From NCBI GenBank assembly GCA_030916665.1, contig JAUPWC010000135.1, forward strand, positions 1 to 7,547: a stretch of 7,547 nt of DNA, in the 5' to 3' direction. Below are positions 1 through 7,144 of the stretch, piece by piece (position 1 is the stretch's first letter; the number at the start of each line of letters is the position of its first letter). Origin of the DNA: Verrucomicrobiota bacterium (GTDB lineage Bacteria > Verrucomicrobiota > Verrucomicrobiia > Opitutales > Opitutaceae). The notes under the pieces are model-generated. The model saw only the letters and a list, made by a program, of their open reading frames with translations. It was not told where the DNA came from and did no database searches. The translations under genes were made by a program, and so were the position numbers.

Positions 1-1055
1 AAAACGACCGCTATTTCTGCTCCGCCGACATCGGCTGGATCACCGGTCACAGCTATGTGGTCTATGGTCTGCTCTCGAACGGCTCGACCGTGTTCCTCTA
101 CGAGGGCGCGCCGAACCAGCCCGAGCCCGACCGCTTCTGGCAGATGATTGACCGCCACGGGCTCACGATCCTCTACACGGCGCCGACTGCCATCCGCGCG
201 TTCATGCGCTGGGGCGACAACTACGTGCTGCGCCACCGGCTCGACTCGCTGCGCCTGCTCGGTTCCGTCGGTGAGCCCATCAATCCCGAGGCGTGGATGT
301 GGTATCACAAGATGATCGGCAAAAAAAAGTGCCCGATCGTGGACACCTGGTGGCAGACCGAGACCGGCTCGATCATGGTCACACCGTTGCCCGGCATCAC
401 GCCGACCAAGCCCGGTTCGGCCACGCTGCCGTTCTTCGGCGTGAAGGCCATGGTCGTGGACTCCGACGGCAACGAGGTGCCGCGCAACTCCGGCGGCAAG
501 TTCGTGCTCACGCAGCCCTGGCCCTCGATGCTCCGCACGCTCTGGGGCGACGATGAGCGGTTTAAAAAGGCCTACTTCTCCGAGTTCCCGAAGCACCCGC
601 ACTACTATTTCACTGGCGACGGCGCCCGGCAGGACAAGGACGGCTACTTCTGGGTCATCGGCCGCATCGACGACGTGCTCAACGTCTCCGGCCACCGCAT
701 CGGCACGGCCGAGGTGGAGAGCGCACTCGTGTCGCATCCGATGGTCGCCGAAGCCGCCGCCGTGGGACGCCCCGACGAGCTCAAGGGCCAGTCGCTCGTG
801 GTCTTCGTGACCCTTAAGGCCGGCCAGACCGCCAGCGAGGAACTGAAGGAAGTCCTGCGCAATCACGTCGGCAAGGAGATCGGCTCGCTCGCGAAGCCCG
901 ATCAGGTGCGCTTCGCCGCGGGCCTGCCCAAGACGCGTTCCGGAAAAATCATGCGCCGCCTCCTCAAGGAGCTGGCCACGAATGGCTCGGTCAAGGGCGA
1001 CACCACCACGCTCGAGGACTTTTCCGTCATCGCCGCACTGCAGAGCGAAGAATAA
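1..1055 (+). CDS. acs: Acetyl-CoA synthetase, C-terminal part (5' end outside window)
   Basis: The reading frame is open from base 3 and enters from the left edge; about 350 residues are present of the roughly 650 usual for Acs. Acs is a cytoplasmic AMP-forming ligase that turns acetate, ATP and CoA into acetyl-CoA via acetyl-AMP. Visible motifs, in order: the segment around [12 protein letters not shown]; the adenylate-forming core DTWWQTETG (342-368), whose second Trp lines the small acetate pocket in known Acs; YFTGDGAR (around 606-629); the hinge and C-terminal domain motif [12 protein letters not shown] (663-698); and [11 protein letters not shown] near the C-terminus. The lysine of SGK (945-947) is the catalytic residue that is acetylated in known Acs proteins. 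The C-terminal GDTTTLED also matches the family. A hairpin terminator follows 10 bases after the stop. No catalytic residue appears lost. The GTG at 57 is an internal codon, not the start. Confidence 0.97.
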   Translation, partial: NDRYFCSADIGWITGHSYVVYGLLSNGSTVFLYEGAPNQPEPDRFWQMIDRHGLTILYTAPTAIRAFMRWGDNYVLRHRLDSLRLLGSVGEPINPEAWMWYHKMIGKKKCPIVDTWWQTETGSIMVTPLPGITPTKPGSATLPFFGVKAMVVDSDGNEVPRNSGGKFVLTQPWPSMLRTLWGDDERFKKAYFSEFPKHPHYYFTGDGARQDKDGYFWVIGRIDDVLNVSGHRIGTAEVESALVSHPMVAEAAAVGRPDELKGQSLVVFVTLKAGQTASEELKEVLRNHVGKEIGSLAKPDQVRFAAGLPKTRSGKIMRRLLKELATNGSVKGDTTTLEDFSVIAALQSEE

Positions 1056-1065
1056 CCCTCACCAC

Positions 1066-1096
1066 GGAAGCCGGCGCGGGCCCGCCGGCTTCCTTT
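1066..1096 (+). terminator. Rho-independent-type terminator after acs
   Basis: A perfect 10-bp inverted repeat (GGAAGCCGGC at 1066-1075 with GCCGGCTTCC at 1084-1093) flanks an 8-base GC-rich loop and runs into a short TTT. It lies between the acs stop and the first pseudopilin start. The T tract is brief and interrupted by C, so termination may be partial. The downstream gene begins only 17 bases after it. Confidence 0.75.
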
Positions 1097-1112
1097 CCGC
1101 AATTCCAGGCCC

Positions 1113-1664
1113 ATGTCAGCTCCTGTCCACGTTTCCCGCCGGCGCCGCATCGCGGCGTTCACGTTGCTGGAAATGCTGGTGGTGATCGGTCTGGTGACCG
1201 TCCTGACGACCCTGGTGATCGGCAGCGGGCGACGCGTTTCGGATGCCGGCAAGGCCGCGCAGGCACGCGCCGAGCTGACAGCGCTCGCGGCGGCGCTGGG
1301 CTCGTATCGGCAGGCTTTCGGCGAATATCCGCGCACGGACGATCCGGCGCGCCTGCTACAGGCGCTGATCGGCAGGCGCGGCCCGGATCACCAAGCCGTG
1401 AACAGCCGGGCCCGCCTCGACATGGCGCGCTTCCGCACCGCCGCGGGCAACGACCCCTTCGCAACGGAGACCGCCGTGCTGGCCGATCCGTGGGAGCGTC
1501 CGTATCGCTACGCCTACAAGTCGCAGGCGCCCTGGTCGAATCCGTCACCCGTGCTCTACTCGGTCGGTGCCGACGGTCTGGCAATCGAGACGCTGCTCAC
1601 CGGCGGGTTCCCTGACCGCGCGGCTGCGGGCAACGCCGACAACGTTTACGCCGACCAGCCATGA
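1113..1664 (+). CDS. GspG-like major pseudopilin (first gene of cassette)
   Basis: 183 aa. The N-terminus has a short basic leader (RRRR at 9-12), a predicted prepilin peptidase cut between A15 and F16, then FTLLEMLVVIGLV with Glu at mature position 5 and one hydrophobic helix to about residue 37. Position -1 is Ala, not the usual Gly. The globular part carries GspG hallmarks: GEYP (70-73), DPWERPYRYAY (125-135) and LYSVGADG (148-155), followed by an Asp-rich tail where GspG proteins bind calcium. GspG is the main subunit of the type II secretion pseudopilus in the periplasm. The start at 1113 gives a normal leader length; only a weak AGG lies upstream. The stop overlaps the next gene by ATGA. 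No promoter fits in the 17 bases after the acs terminator, so transcription may start within acs or read through. The role as shaft subunit is inferred from the family. Confidence 0.85.
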   Translation: MSAPVHVSRRRRIAAFTLLEMLVVIGLVTVLTTLVIGSGRRVSDAGKAAQARAELTALAAALGSYRQAFGEYPRTDDPARLLQALIGRRGPDHQAVNSRARLDMARFRTAAGNDPFATETAVLADPWERPYRYAYKSQAPWSNPSPVLYSVGADGLAIETLLTGGFPDRAAAGNADNVYADQP

Positions 1665-2269
1665 AGATTCGCCGTCCCGCCGCATTCACCCTGATCGAGC
1701 TGCTGACGGTCATCGCGATCATCAGCCTGCTGGCGGCGCTGCTGTTCCCTGCGCTGGGTGCCGCCCAGAGGTCGGCGGTGCGGGCGAAGACCAAGGTGCA
1801 GTTCGTGCAGTGGGCCGCGTCGGTCGAGGCGTTCCGCACGGAGTATGGCTACTACCCGGCGTTTGATGTGAGCGGGCTGGTGAACGGCGGTGTTACGCAG
1901 ACGGATCATCTTTTCCATGATCTCCTCGCGGCGAGGAAGCGCGACGGCAGCGCCCTCGCCGCCACCGATTCCGCCGCGTTGCAAAACCGGAAGCGGATCG
2001 TCCTGCATTCCTTTGGTGTCGACGAAATCGACGCGGGCGGCCTGGTGCGCGATGCCTCCGAAAACACGGTGATCGCGGTCCTGGTTGACCGAGATCTCGA
2101 CGGCGTGATCCGTGTCGGCACCGACCTCGCGGCGCTGCCCGCTGTCGGTGGCGCCGCTCCCGGCACAGCGGATTTTCCAACCGCAGGGGTGCGCGCGGGC
2201 GTGGTCTTCTACGCTCCGGCTCCCGGCAGCACGGCGGCGAATCCTGAATTCGTGATGAGCTGGAAATGA
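1661..2269 (+). CDS. Second G-like pseudopilin with DxDxDG loop
   Basis: 202 aa. It has a very short leader (MKIRRPAA), a predicted cut between A8 and F9, then FTLIELLTVIAIISLLAALL with Glu at mature position 5. It resembles GspG-type pilins in having a conserved 'YGYYP' (62-66) after the first helix. It lacks the DPWGN-like motif of its upstream neighbour. Instead, residues 143-148 read DRDLDG, an EF-hand-like DxDxDG loop, in the region where related verrucomicrobial pilin-like proteins have a similar acidic turn; calcium binding there is inference. The start codon overlaps the previous stop (ATGA) and no Shine-Dalgarno is evident, so translation is probably coupled. It could be a second shaft subunit or a minor pseudopilin; specific function is unknown. 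Confidence 0.82.
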   Translation: MKIRRPAAFTLIELLTVIAIISLLAALLFPALGAAQRSAVRAKTKVQFVQWAASVEAFRTEYGYYPAFDVSGLVNGGVTQTDHLFHDLLAARKRDGSALAATDSAALQNRKRIVLHSFGVDEIDAGGLVRDASENTVIAVLVDRDLDGVIRVGTDLAALPAVGGAAPGTADFPTAGVRAGVVFYAPAPGSTAANPEFVMSWK

Positions 2270-2964
2270 GAACCACCGCCAAGGCCTTCACGCTGCTGGA
2301 ACTGCTGGTGGTGATCGGACTCATCGCCGGGTTGGCTTCGCTGCTGACGACGAGCTTCGCCGGGGGCGGGAAGGCGGCGGCCCTGCACTCGGCGCAGGCC
2401 AGCGTCGCCCATCTGCTCACGGCGGCCCGCACCAAGGCGCCGGCGGTAAACCGCAAGGTGCGCCTGCTCGTGCATGCCGACCCCAACCAGCCGGAGCGCT
2501 ATCTGCGCCTGCTGGTTCTGCAGGTCGGACGCCAGAGCGGCGCGAGTCCGGCCGACTGGGACAGCGTGCAGAGCGTGACCCTACCGCCCGGGACCTGCGT
2601 GGTGCCGGCTTCGTTGGCCGGTCTCGTCAGCGATGCCGCGGCGTGGAAACGCGTGACCGATCCCGACGACGATCTCGTGTCCGACCTGTTCACGAACCAG
2701 GCACTGAGTCACGCGCTCGAGGGCGACGTCGCGGCGCAGGCCTGGACAGGCGTGGCGTTTACGCCCAACGGCACGCTGGCTGCCTTGGGCGCAGGACCGC
2801 CGCCGAAGGGTTACGTGGTCATCGCCCGGGCGCAGATTCGTCCGCCGGGAACCTACACCGCGGGCGAGCCGCCGCTTCTGCTGGTGAATCCCGAGAGCGC
2901 GCGCGGACTGGTGCTGAGCGCCTATGGCGTGCCGGCACTGCTGGCGGAGAGGAACGCGTTCTGA
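2266..2964 (+). CDS. GspH/FimT-like minor pseudopilin
   Basis: 232 aa. Leader MRTTAKA, predicted cut between A7 and F8, then FTLLELLVVIGLIAGLASLL with Glu at mature position 5. After the helix, AQASVAHLLTAARTKA (44-59) is the typical amphipathic helix of GspH/FimT proteins. The C-terminal part has GVAFTPNGTLA (162-172) and RGLVLSAYGVPAL (213-225), matching the late beta-strand motifs of that family. Members sit in the minor pseudopilin complex at the tip of the type II secretion pseudopilus or related pili. At 232 aa it is longer than usual, the extra length lying in the middle (about 90-160). The start overlaps the previous stop by ATGA, with a weak GGA upstream. Assignment to H rests on these motifs and on its place before the I-like gene. 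Confidence 0.8.
   Translation: MRTTAKAFTLLELLVVIGLIAGLASLLTTSFAGGGKAAALHSAQASVAHLLTAARTKAPAVNRKVRLLVHADPNQPERYLRLLVLQVGRQSGASPADWDSVQSVTLPPGTCVVPASLAGLVSDAAAWKRVTDPDDDLVSDLFTNQALSHALEGDVAAQAWTGVAFTPNGTLAALGAGPPPKGYVVIARAQIRPPGTYTAGEPPLLLVNPESARGLVLSAYGVPALLAERNAF
2946..2954 (+). promoter_or_regulatory. Ribosome binding site fixing the start of the GspI-like gene
   Basis: GGAGAGGAA lies 9 bases before the ATG at 2964. The open frame extends upstream to at least 2643, but only the ATG at 2964 has this site and gives a normal prepilin leader, so it is taken as the start. Confidence 0.65.
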
Positions 2965-3485
2965 TGAACCATCCGAATCGCAACCGCGCCTTCTCGCTCG
3001 CCGAGGTGATCATCGCCGCAGGACTGTTTGCCGTTTCAGTCACGGTCGTGCTCGCACTGCTGCCGGCGCTCGCCCGGCAGGGCGGCGAAGCGACGGACTC
3101 GCAGTCGGCCTGTGGCCTGCCCGACGCGCTGCGCGCGGAACTCACGCGGATCGGCGCGACGGGATTCGACGCGCTGGCCGCGCAGGTGCCCGTGCTGTCC
3201 GGAGCTACCGGCGACGGCATGAAATTCGCCGCCAACCGCGGCGCTACCCGTCTGCACTCGCTCGACTATCAGCCGCCGGCGAGCGGGCCGCTGCCGGTGG
3301 GAGAACAATATTTCCTCGTCGAATGCTGGCGGTTCCCCGACGAGCCGTTGCAGTTCGCCGCCGGCAAGGGGTTTCTCGCCGTGATGGTCCGGGTTTCCTG
3401 GCCGTATCGGCTGCCGGGCACGTCCGCTCCGGCACCGGTGGCGTCGCGGCACGAGATGCTGTTCACCGTCGCGCTGAACCGATGA
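2964..3485 (+). CDS. GspI/PilV-like minor pseudopilin
   Basis: 173 aa. Leader MNHPNRNRA, predicted cut between A9 and F10, then FSLAEVIIAAGLFAVSVTVV. The 'FSLxEV' start with Glu at mature position 5 is typical of GspI and PilV, and of the matching member of the verrucomicrobial pilin cassettes (as I recall, the 'Verru_Chthon cassette' families). The C-terminal strand AVMVRVSWPYRLPG (139-152) also fits the I/V type, where a 'V-x-V-x-W' strand is common. GspI is the central minor pseudopilin that binds J and K. The gene overlaps the preceding one by one base (TGATG), and the next gene starts inside its stop (ATGA). Two Cys (C50, C121) could form a disulphide in the periplasm; this is a guess from sequence only. 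Confidence 0.8.
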   Translation: MNHPNRNRAFSLAEVIIAAGLFAVSVTVVLALLPALARQGGEATDSQSACGLPDALRAELTRIGATGFDALAAQVPVLSGATGDGMKFAANRGATRLHSLDYQPPASGPLPVGEQYFLVECWRFPDEPLQFAAGKGFLAVMVRVSWPYRLPGTSAPAPVASRHEMLFTVALNR

Positions 3486-4492
3486 AACATGCAACCCAAC
3501 GGCGCGGCTTCACCCTGCTGGAGCTGCTGGTGGCGGTGGCCATCACGCTCGTGATCGCGGGGCTCATGCTGGCGGTCACGACGCAGGTGCTGGGGCTGTG
3601 GCAACGCACGCAGGCCGGCCATTCGCAGTCGGCGTCGGCGCGACAGGTGCTTGATCTGCTGGAGCGCGACCTTCAGGCGGCACTGCACCGTCGGGACGCC
3701 AATGGCTGGCTGGCGGTGGACATTCTCGACACGGTCGCCGGCCTGACCAACCGCGGCTGGCTGATTGGTGGTGCGCCCATGAAACCGGCGGACGGCGGAA
3801 GTTTCCTGCCGTTGCCACCGGCCGATGCCGATGGGGTTTACCACCTGCGTGACGCCCGGTTCGGGTTGTCGGGCGCGTGGCTCCGTTTTGTCACCACCAA
3901 CGTGGAGTCCGGCGGCAGCCTGCCGACGGTGGTGGCGTATCAGATCGCGCGCCGTCCGGTCACCGGCAACCCCGTGGCGACGAATCCCGCGCCCGTGCGC
4001 TATTCGCTCTATCGTTCCGTGATCAGTCCAGAAGAGACGTTCAGCAACGGTTACGATGTCACGGCCACGGCCTACGGCAGCACGGGCAATACGCCCACGA
4101 GCGCGCTGTCCACGACCTACCGGCAGCCGCGCAACGTGACAAATCCCAGCCACGCCAACCTGCTCGCGAGCGATGTCGTTGATTTTGGCTGCTGGCTATA
4201 CCGGCGGGACGGAGCCGGAGCCTTGGTGCGGATCTATCCGGAATCCGCCGGCGACACCGCGCACCACGCCATCGGCCAGAGCACGGCCGATGACTCGCGG
4301 TTTCCGGAAGTGGCGGATGTCTTTGTGCGCATTCTGGGCAGCGGAGGCGTCGCCCTGCTGGAGGCGATCGAGAGAGGGCGGGTGACGCGCCCGCCGGAGT
4401 ACGCGACGGATGCGGTCTGGTGGTGGGCCGTCGTGGAGGCCAACTCCGCGGTGTTCATCCGGCGGATTGAAATCGAGGGGACCGCACCGTGA
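3482..4492 (+). CDS. GspJ/PilW-like minor pseudopilin
   Basis: 336 aa. Leader MKHATQRRG with the canonical Gly at -1, cut before F10, then FTLLELLVAVAITLVIAGLM and Glu at mature position 5. ARQVLDLLERDLQAALHR (53-70) matches the 'LERDLxxA' helix that is the best mark of GspJ. The protein is longer than classical GspJ (about 200 aa). The middle is rich in Thr, Ser and Asn, and there is an acidic C-terminal segment, PEVADVFVRILGSGGVALLEA, ending near the wall of beta strands. This longer form resembles the corresponding member of verrucomicrobial pilin cassettes, from memory of the family. GspJ helps start the pseudopilus by binding I and K. The ATG overlaps the upstream stop and no clear ribosome site is seen, suggesting coupled translation. 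Confidence 0.8.
   Translation: MKHATQRRGFTLLELLVAVAITLVIAGLMLAVTTQVLGLWQRTQAGHSQSASARQVLDLLERDLQAALHRRDANGWLAVDILDTVAGLTNRGWLIGGAPMKPADGGSFLPLPPADADGVYHLRDARFGLSGAWLRFVTTNVESGGSLPTVVAYQIARRPVTGNPVATNPAPVRYSLYRSVISPEETFSNGYDVTATAYGSTGNTPTSALSTTYRQPRNVTNPSHANLLASDVVDFGCWLYRRDGAGALVRIYPESAGDTAHHAIGQSTADDSRFPEVADVFVRILGSGGVALLEAIERGRVTRPPEYATDAVWWWAVVEANSAVFIRRIEIEGTAP
4475..4480 (+). promoter_or_regulatory. Ribosome binding site supporting a GTG start
   Basis: GAGGGG lies about 8 bases before the GTG at 4489. It supports that GTG as the start of the GspK-like gene, which then has the leader MKTHRG directly before its hydrophobic segment. Confidence 0.55.
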
Positions 4493-5697
4493 AGACGCAC
4501 CGCGGTTTCGCCCTGATTCTCACCGTCGTGCTGCTGGCCCTGCTCGTGCTGGCGCTGGTCGCTTTGAGCGCCTTGAGTCGGGTGGGGGCGGACATCGCCG
4601 GCACAGCGCTTTATCAGACCCAGGCGCGGCAGAACGCCCTGCTCGGGCTGCGCGTCGCATTGGGCGAACTCCAACAGTTTACCGGCGAGGACGCCGCGGT
4701 CACCGGCATGGCGGGCCTCACGGGTGTGCCGGCTGGCGCGGGCAATCCCTCGCGCCACTGGTGCGGAGTCTGGGCGGACAACGGCCAGTTCAAGCGCTGG
4801 CTGGCCTCCGGCGCAACCGACACCACGATTCCGATCCTGAGCGGCAGCGACGCAACCGCGCTGCTCGCCACCGGCGCGCTTGGAGCCGACGGCACCGACA
4901 AGGAACATGTGCGCGTGCTCGTGGTTCCCGTCATGACGAATGATCAGGCCGGCAACCCGCAGCGTCACGGCGGCTACGCGTGGTGGGTGGGGGACGAGGG
5001 CGTTAAGCTCAGCGCCGTCATTCCCGACACGGAAGCGCCGGTGCCGGGCGAAAAGCACGCGATCGACGAACTCATTGCCACGCTTTCGCCCGACGCCGCG
5101 AACCTCGTGCGCGCCGAGACCTACGCGCAGATCGCACTGGTGCCGGTGACACCGCTCACGCCCGGGCAATTGCAGGGCAACCTGCACGCGCTCACCCGCA
5201 CGCATCACGGTCTGGTTGGTGGCGTGCCGCAGGCCGGGCGACTGAATGTGAACTCCACCTCGGCGCGCTATTGGAGAGGTGTCGGCGCGACCTACAACCG
5301 GTTGCGGCCCGCCGACCCGATCAGCATCAGCCTGACGACCTTCGCCAACCGCATCCGCGACAACTTCGCGGCGACCGTGGGGACCGGCAAGACGGCCGGC
5401 GGACCTTTCGTCACGACCGATGCCTTTCTGGACAGCTCCCTGCTGGACTCGGCGCTTCAGGATAGCGGCGTCACCCCCGCCGAGTTTCGCGATGCCATGC
5501 AACCGTGGCTGACTGCCCGCGCCGACACCTTCCGCATCCGCGCCTACGGCGAGGCGGCCAATCAGGCCGACTCCGCCAAGGTCGAGGCGACCGCCTGGTG
5601 CGAGGCCCTTGTGCAGCGCACATCCGACAGCGTGACCGGATTCGGGCGGCGGTTTGTCATCGTGTATTTCCGCTGGCTGGGGCCCGACGATATCTGA
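4489..5697 (+). CDS. GspK/PilX-like large pseudopilin
   Basis: 402 aa, starting at GTG (overlap GTGA with the previous gene). Leader MKTHRG, canonical Gly at -1, then FALILTVVLLALLVLALVAL. Mature position 5 is Leu, not Glu. Absence of Glu5 is the known mark of GspK among pseudopilins and fits a subunit placed at the very tip. Later segments: YAWWVGDEGVKLSA (163-176), RLNVNSTSARYWRGV (251-265), TARADTFRIRAYGEA (342-356) and RRFVIVYFRWLGPDDI at the C-terminus. I associate these with the large cassette protein of verrucomicrobial pilin clusters (Verru_Chthon cassette protein A type). Known GspK is about 320 aa with a large alpha-helical insert, so the size is in keeping. It closes a G-G'-H-I-J-K gene order. 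A separate role outside secretion, for example in an envelope-anchored fibre, cannot be excluded. Confidence 0.82.
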   Translation: MKTHRGFALILTVVLLALLVLALVALSALSRVGADIAGTALYQTQARQNALLGLRVALGELQQFTGEDAAVTGMAGLTGVPAGAGNPSRHWCGVWADNGQFKRWLASGATDTTIPILSGSDATALLATGALGADGTDKEHVRVLVVPVMTNDQAGNPQRHGGYAWWVGDEGVKLSAVIPDTEAPVPGEKHAIDELIATLSPDAANLVRAETYAQIALVPVTPLTPGQLQGNLHALTRTHHGLVGGVPQAGRLNVNSTSARYWRGVGATYNRLRPADPISISLTTFANRIRDNFAATVGTGKTAGGPFVTTDAFLDSSLLDSALQDSGVTPAEFRDAMQPWLTARADTFRIRAYGEAANQADSAKVEATAWCEALVQRTSDSVTGFGRRFVIVYFRWLGPDDI

Positions 5698-5700
5698 CCG

Positions 5701-6036
5701 GTGACGGATTGGCACGCGGTTTCGCAATATCATCCGTGGCTGCGCCAAGATATGCGCAGTGCGGAGCGCCGCCTTGGGGTAGTCTGGGCCCAGCCCAATC
5801 CGACCATGCCCGCCACCCCCAAGCTGTTTGGCACCCTGCACAACGCGGCCGTCAGTCTTTCCATGCCGGCGGATTGTCCTGCTGGCAGCAGGCTGGGATT
5901 TCTTCTGGCCAGGCTGGTGGACCGGCTGGCGCCGGAGGGATACGAGGATGCGGAGGGATTCCACGCGCAGGGTGCTGTCGTGTCCGGCGGCCGCAATCCG
6001 GCTGCGGAACCAAGCTGCCGCGGTGAGTCAATCTAG
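5701..6036 (+). CDS. Weak hypothetical ORF after the pseudopilin operon
   Basis: A possible 111-aa product starting at a GTG three bases after the GspK-like stop. I do not recognise it. It has no leader, no membrane segment and no clear motif, and two Cys (residues 60 and 106). Its closeness to the operon and a third-position bias toward G/C (roughly 70 percent by eye, lower than in the upstream genes) are slight support. The missing ribosome site, the unremarkable composition and the run into the tRNA promoter region speak against it. The 5698-6117 stretch shows nothing else I can name, so it may simply be intergenic. Confidence 0.3.
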   Translation: MTDWHAVSQYHPWLRQDMRSAERRLGVVWAQPNPTMPATPKLFGTLHNAAVSLSMPADCPAGSRLGFLLARLVDRLAPEGYEDAEGFHAQGAVVSGGRNPAAEPSCRGESI

Positions 6037-6117
6037 GCGCCGAAGCCGGCCGGGCCTGCCTCCAGAAAAATCTTGTGGATTTCCCGCGAAAACTGTGACT
6101 TCTTGCGCGTCCCTTTC

Positions 6118-6194
<77 letters not shown>

Positions 6195-6279
6195 CAGATT
6201 CGTCCTGAATTGTGGCCCAAATAGTTAGCAAAATCTGGTGTTTTCTGGCCTCCTCCTGAGCAATCGTAAATTTGGCGGT

Positions 6280-6304
6280 CGGGTGACAACACGGGTGACA
6301 ACAC
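6280..6304. repeat. Tandem 12-bp direct repeat
   Basis: GGGTGACAACAC occurs twice with no gap (6281-6292 and 6293-6304), with the preceding C at 6280 also in phase. It lies in the non-coding stretch between the tRNA break and the next gene. The period is a multiple of three, so it would read as a repeated four-residue unit if translated (V-L-S-P twice on the minus strand). Direct repeats near an attachment end can be recombinase arm sites. Either reading is possible. Confidence 0.7.
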
Positions 6305-6359
6305 AAAACGGGTCGAGCACTCGGCCAAAATTTTTTGCTCCACCTCAAACGCTGCGCTG

Positions 6360-7103
6360 ATGCGGTCAAACATTTCACAGAAGCGGTATTTGCTCACGTT
6401 GAATGCGAGACGTGAGATGAACAGGCGACTTCGCTTCATCAAAAAGCGGCTACGCGATATGCCTGTCGAGTTGGCCTTCGCTGAAGGCAAACGCACGAAC
6501 CTCCCGACCGACATACGGCAACCGACACCGCTCATACTTGCAGCGGCACGCATTGCAGCTGAAGGCATCGCCAAGCCGATTGCTCATCTAGATCCACGAA
6601 AGCGCAAAGTCGAAGCGGGCGACATGGTGGAGCTTATCGGACATTTTCAAGCGATGGTAAGTTACATGTCATGCCCGTCGCCAGCGATGCGAGAACAGGA
6701 AATGGAACTGCCCGAGATGACCGCGCTACGCGAACCAGTGGCAAAGAAAACGCTGAAGGGATTTCAACGCTGTATCGCTCGCATCATTCGGCGCACAAGC
6801 CGCAAGGCGGCTGTTCCTCCGTTGGAATATCTGCAAGAGCAGCAAGCCCGCTACGCCAAGGGCCTCGGAAGTTTTGCTCGTGGTGATGACGTCATGGCAT
6901 TGAATCATGCATCAACGCGAATCTGCTACGTTTTGTGGATGTTCTGGGAGGAGATAGCCGCGCCAGTCACGGCACCGTCGTTGCATCTTTGGCTCCGCAA
7001 GAATCTAGGTGAATCGGTTTCGGACAAATCAGTGGAGGCAATTCTCACTCGCGTCAGGAAAGAGGCGCGACCGACAACCCTAAAGCTGACATCCGACGTA
7101 TAG
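6360..7103 (+). CDS. Unrecognised basic protein of the accessory module
   Basis: 247 aa from the ATG at 6360; ATGs at 6417 and 6459 are alternative starts and no ribosome site clearly decides. The protein is rich in Arg and Lys, especially the first 35 residues and 125-150, suggesting contact with nucleic acid, but no catalytic motif is visible. It appears soluble and mostly helical, with no signal peptide. The C-terminal stretch LHLWLRKNLGESVSDKSVEAILTRVRKEAR (read in two parts, 208-222 and 223-237) looks like a helical domain that might bind DNA. I do not recognise the family. Codon use is clearly less G/C-biased at the third position than in the pseudopilin genes, consistent with recent acquisition. 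It lies between a broken tRNA and a helix-turn-helix gene, so it is probably a gene of an integrated element; its function is unknown. Confidence 0.75.
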   Translation: MRSNISQKRYLLTLNARREMNRRLRFIKKRLRDMPVELAFAEGKRTNLPTDIRQPTPLILAAARIAAEGIAKPIAHLDPRKRKVEAGDMVELIGHFQAMVSYMSCPSPAMREQEMELPEMTALREPVAKKTLKGFQRCIARIIRRTSRKAAVPPLEYLQEQQARYAKGLGSFARGDDVMALNHASTRICYVLWMFWEEIAAPVTAPSLHLWLRKNLGESVSDKSVEAILTRVRKEARPTTLKLTSDV

Positions 7104-7144
7104 GGCCGCTGGGTCCAGCGCTTGGTCTCATATCTCACGGCGTA

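Noticed and set aside
2643..2963. Upstream extension of the GspI-like frame to an ATG at 2643
   Set aside because: It would add over 100 residues before the prepilin leader and bury the cleavage site, while the ATG at 2964 has a good ribosome site and correct leader length.
3269..4153. A 294-codon minus-strand frame opposite the I-like and J-like genes
   Set aside because: It is an antisense shadow with low-complexity Arg-rich translation and no motif, contradicted by the supported plus-strand genes.
4234..5964. A 576-codon open frame on the minus strand
   Set aside because: It lies wholly opposite the J-like and K-like genes, which have clear prepilin leaders and family motifs. In DNA this GC-rich, long antisense frames arise because stop codons are rare; its translation is rich in Arg, Gly and His and has no recognisable domain.
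6036..6066. GC-rich partial palindromes (GCCGGC, CCGGCCGG) before the tRNA as a terminator
   Set aside because: No stem longer than about four pairs forms without mismatches and no T tract follows; short palindromes are expected by chance in such GC-rich DNA.
7107..7120. CGCTG-GGTC-CAGCG hairpin after the 247-aa gene
   Set aside because: Only five base pairs and no T tract follow, so it is too weak to call a terminator.
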